From Chara braunii (Eukaryota; Streptophyta; Charophyceae; Charales; Characeae): 42,396 nt of DNA. The stretch is taken from positions 1,805,834-1,848,229 of the forward strand of contig BFEA01000133.1 of NCBI GenBank assembly GCA_003427395.1, given 5' to 3'. Position numbers and translations under genes: made by a program. A model generated the notes under the pieces. It saw only the letters and a program-made list of their open reading frames with translations. It did not search any database and was not told the origin of the DNA. Below are positions 40,331 to 42,396 of the stretch, one piece after another (position 1 is the stretch's first letter; every line of letters begins with the position of its first letter).

Positions 40331-41299
40331 CGAAAAGCATGATTGGGAGCAATGTCGCCTCTTCAGTCCTTGAAGGACCACCAGATCTATCTGCAGAGAA
40401 ACAAGCTACCCTGCCCCTGAGAGAAATAAAACTGAAGATCACACCCCTTCCCTACCAAACCACTGCAGCTCCACCAGGGCAAGTTGTGACGGAGGAGGAA
40501 AGGGGTCTGCAAAACACTCTGCAGATCTGAGGGAAGCTCCTGGCTGCTGTGTGGGAGGGAACCTTTGCTTCTTCCTTTCTGATATTTACGAAATTTTGTA
40601 CGTTTTAGCGTAATATATGTTTTGGACCTTTTGGTTGATTTTATGAATATATATATGAGACCCACTCCTTGTCAATCACACGCGAGATTCAATGAGCAGA
40701 TGCTCTTCTTTTTTGTGCCTGCCAAGGACATGGTTGCAACACTCATGTAGTTGAGCAAAACCTGCCGAGTCGGACACCTCCGTGTGCCATAATGACCCAT
40801 TTTTTTCGCTCTGTTGAAAAAAGTTATGGGATAGGGGATACAGAGAGGGGAAAGATGGAGCAAAGGAAAAAGGGAAAGCAACAAGTATGGACTAAACGCC
40901 ACTAAAGATAAGACCAAGGTAAATGGGCAGAGAAGACACACAAGTCTACATCATCACTCCTATCTGTCCCAAGGGGTGTTTTTACTTTCAAAAAAACAAA
41001 AAAACAAAAAAAAAACAAAGCTTAGTCAATGCTGGAAGACAGGGAGGCAACGGACACAAAGAGAGACGGACGGATGACATCAAAGACATGGTGAGGATTC
41101 TCACCACAACTGTTGCCGTGACGGGCAGACATTAACCCTGCGCAGCGAACACTACTGGCAAATGGCATGTCAGTTGCAGGCAAGGGGGATGGAATAACGA
41201 GCATCACAGAATACACGCTGTTCACCATAATCTCTCGGGCCCCAGAATGGACGTATGATGCAGTCCTCTGCATACGTGTTCTGTAGTTTTCCTGGATCC
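40331..41299. other. Spacer without recognised genes
   Basis: A-rich stretches near 40990-41020 and a short ATATAT run near 40648. No gene or repeat family recognised. Confidence 0.4.
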
Positions 41300-41370
41300 G
41301 ACCCTGCACAGAACCGAACCGGCGATCTCAAGCTCAACAGCCTGGTGCCTTAACCACCACATATGTGGCT
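41300..41370 (-). mobile_element. tRNA-like SINE head
   Basis: On the minus strand an A-box-like TGGTTAAGGCACCAGGC (about 41339-41356) and a B-box-like CGGTTCGGTTCTG (41309-41321) are spaced as in a tRNA gene. The cloverleaf ends are not complementary enough for a functional tRNA. The body and tail of the SINE were not delimited. Confidence 0.45.
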
Positions 41371-41410
41371 GCAGGTAGATGGATGTGTAGTGTGATTCTG
41401 GCAGATACAA

Positions 41411-41560
41411 TGACGCCTGCAGCTGAGTGTAACAGTATCTCTCGTCGTGCTGGGGTGGTGGTCTCCAACGGCTGATACATTGCCCTGACGCCTGCAGCTG
41501 AGTGTAACAGTATCTCTCGTCGTGCTGGGGCGGTGATCTCCAACGACTGATACATTGCCC
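41411..41560. repeat. 75-bp tandem duplication
   Basis: 41411-41485 and 41486-41560 both start TGACGCCTGCAGCTGAGTG and end with TACATTGCCC; they differ at only a few bases. Confidence 0.93.
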
Positions 41561-42396
41561 TGCTACGGCACAGGGGCAGAGAAGTGATCATCGACATGAA
41601 GGAGAATGCAGGGCCTTGCACGCAGTTTGCTGAGGCAAGAAAACATCCTCACTGGGAAGGAAATCACCATCATCAATCGTGGTATGGAGCATAGTCTTGT
41701 TGTCACACCGTTTCCAATGGTCAGACGCATGAACAATGATCATGTAAGGGCCAGGTCCATGTACAATGCAGGCAGAGATATCGAATCGAGGATGACGCCA
41801 GTCAGCAGGCGGAGAATGGCACAGTTCAAGGGTCACTGTGCCCAATTGCAAGTGGTTCGACCTCAGGTGTAACATTGTAAACCCTCCTTCCCTAGTGAAC
41901 CTACTACGTTCTGTGTCTAAGGAGGGAAGTTCCACATCAAGTTGAAGGGAAGTGGCAAGAAAGTCCAATGTCGTACAAAGAGGGCGGCAGAAGATGGGCA
42001 GACAATCATCAGGAGCAACCAGATCACAGAGACAGGGCATGTTTTCTCAACAAAATGAGAGGAACAGGGATCGCAGAGACTTCTCTGGGATGTCAGACGA
42101 CTGGCCGACAATTTGCAACTTTACCTAGATGATGTTCCAAGTCTGGGATGTCCTGGGTCGTATCCTGCGAGCCAGTGGGAGGTCATTTGCACATCTCCCA
42201 ATGGCATGTGGTCTAAGCCCTACAGGCCCAGTACAGGGTGAGTTAGCCATGATGTTCCAATCTGTAGAGGGAGGGGCAGATGGGAAGCAGGGGGCACGGA
42301 GCACCCTCTGTGGAAAAGCAGCAGAGACAGAGATAGCGAGAGCGTGGGAGAAGGCAATGTGGAAAGTGGAAGGGGGCAAGGCACACACACACAGAG
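41561..42396. other. Spacer to the window end
   Basis: No domain-bearing frame. A short CA microsatellite (42381-42393) closes the window. Confidence 0.45.

Overview
The window looks like transposon-dense nuclear DNA of a plant-lineage eukaryote. The evidence is a Ty3/Gypsy LTR retrotransposon with an initiator-methionine-tRNA primer site, a PIF/Harbinger-type transposase with a trihelix/Myb partner protein, tRNA-headed SINE-like repeats, foldback elements and many microsatellites. No operons or bacterial-style genes are present. A charophyte alga such as Chara is a guess from the protein style, not something the sequence proves. I see no intact host gene. Every recognisable protein carries stops, frameshifts or truncations.

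Layout. (1) 1-785: tail of an old LTR related to the main element, carrying an ORF that recurs in that element's own 5' LTR. (2) 786-2402: spacer with a 49-bp near-perfect hairpin and a GA microsatellite. (3) 2403-14598: one degraded Gypsy element of about 12.2 kb: 5' LTR, primer site, gag, protease, RT, RNase H, a PHD-type zinc finger, integrase with a GPY/F-like tail, a third acidic/proline-rich ORF overlapping pol by four bases, and a truncated 3' LTR. (4) 14599-31700: GC-rich Harbinger-related DNA. It holds a Myb/SANT-like protein (+), the apparent front part of a second accessory protein (+), then 8-9 kb of unrelated repeat DNA, then what may be the back part of that accessory protein (+), then the transposase (-) facing it. 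(5) Inside that interruption, 21160-22780 is an array of 24 short hairpins sharing an ACTTA loop while their stems differ but stay paired, arranged in a higher-order repeat of about 385 bp. (6) 31700-42396: AT-richer repeat DNA with foldback elements, a pair of 199-bp terminal-inverted-repeat elements, tandem duplications, a SINE-like head and poly-A/T tracts.

How parts relate. In the Gypsy element gag and pol share one frame separated by a TAG, and pol is followed by a third ORF through an ATGA overlap. The Harbinger-type transposase and the Myb-like protein are the two classic components of such elements (nuclease and DNA-binding partner), but whether both belong to one insertion cannot be settled here. 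The hairpin array, the LTR-internal ORF and the PHD finger inside pol are the most unusual items.
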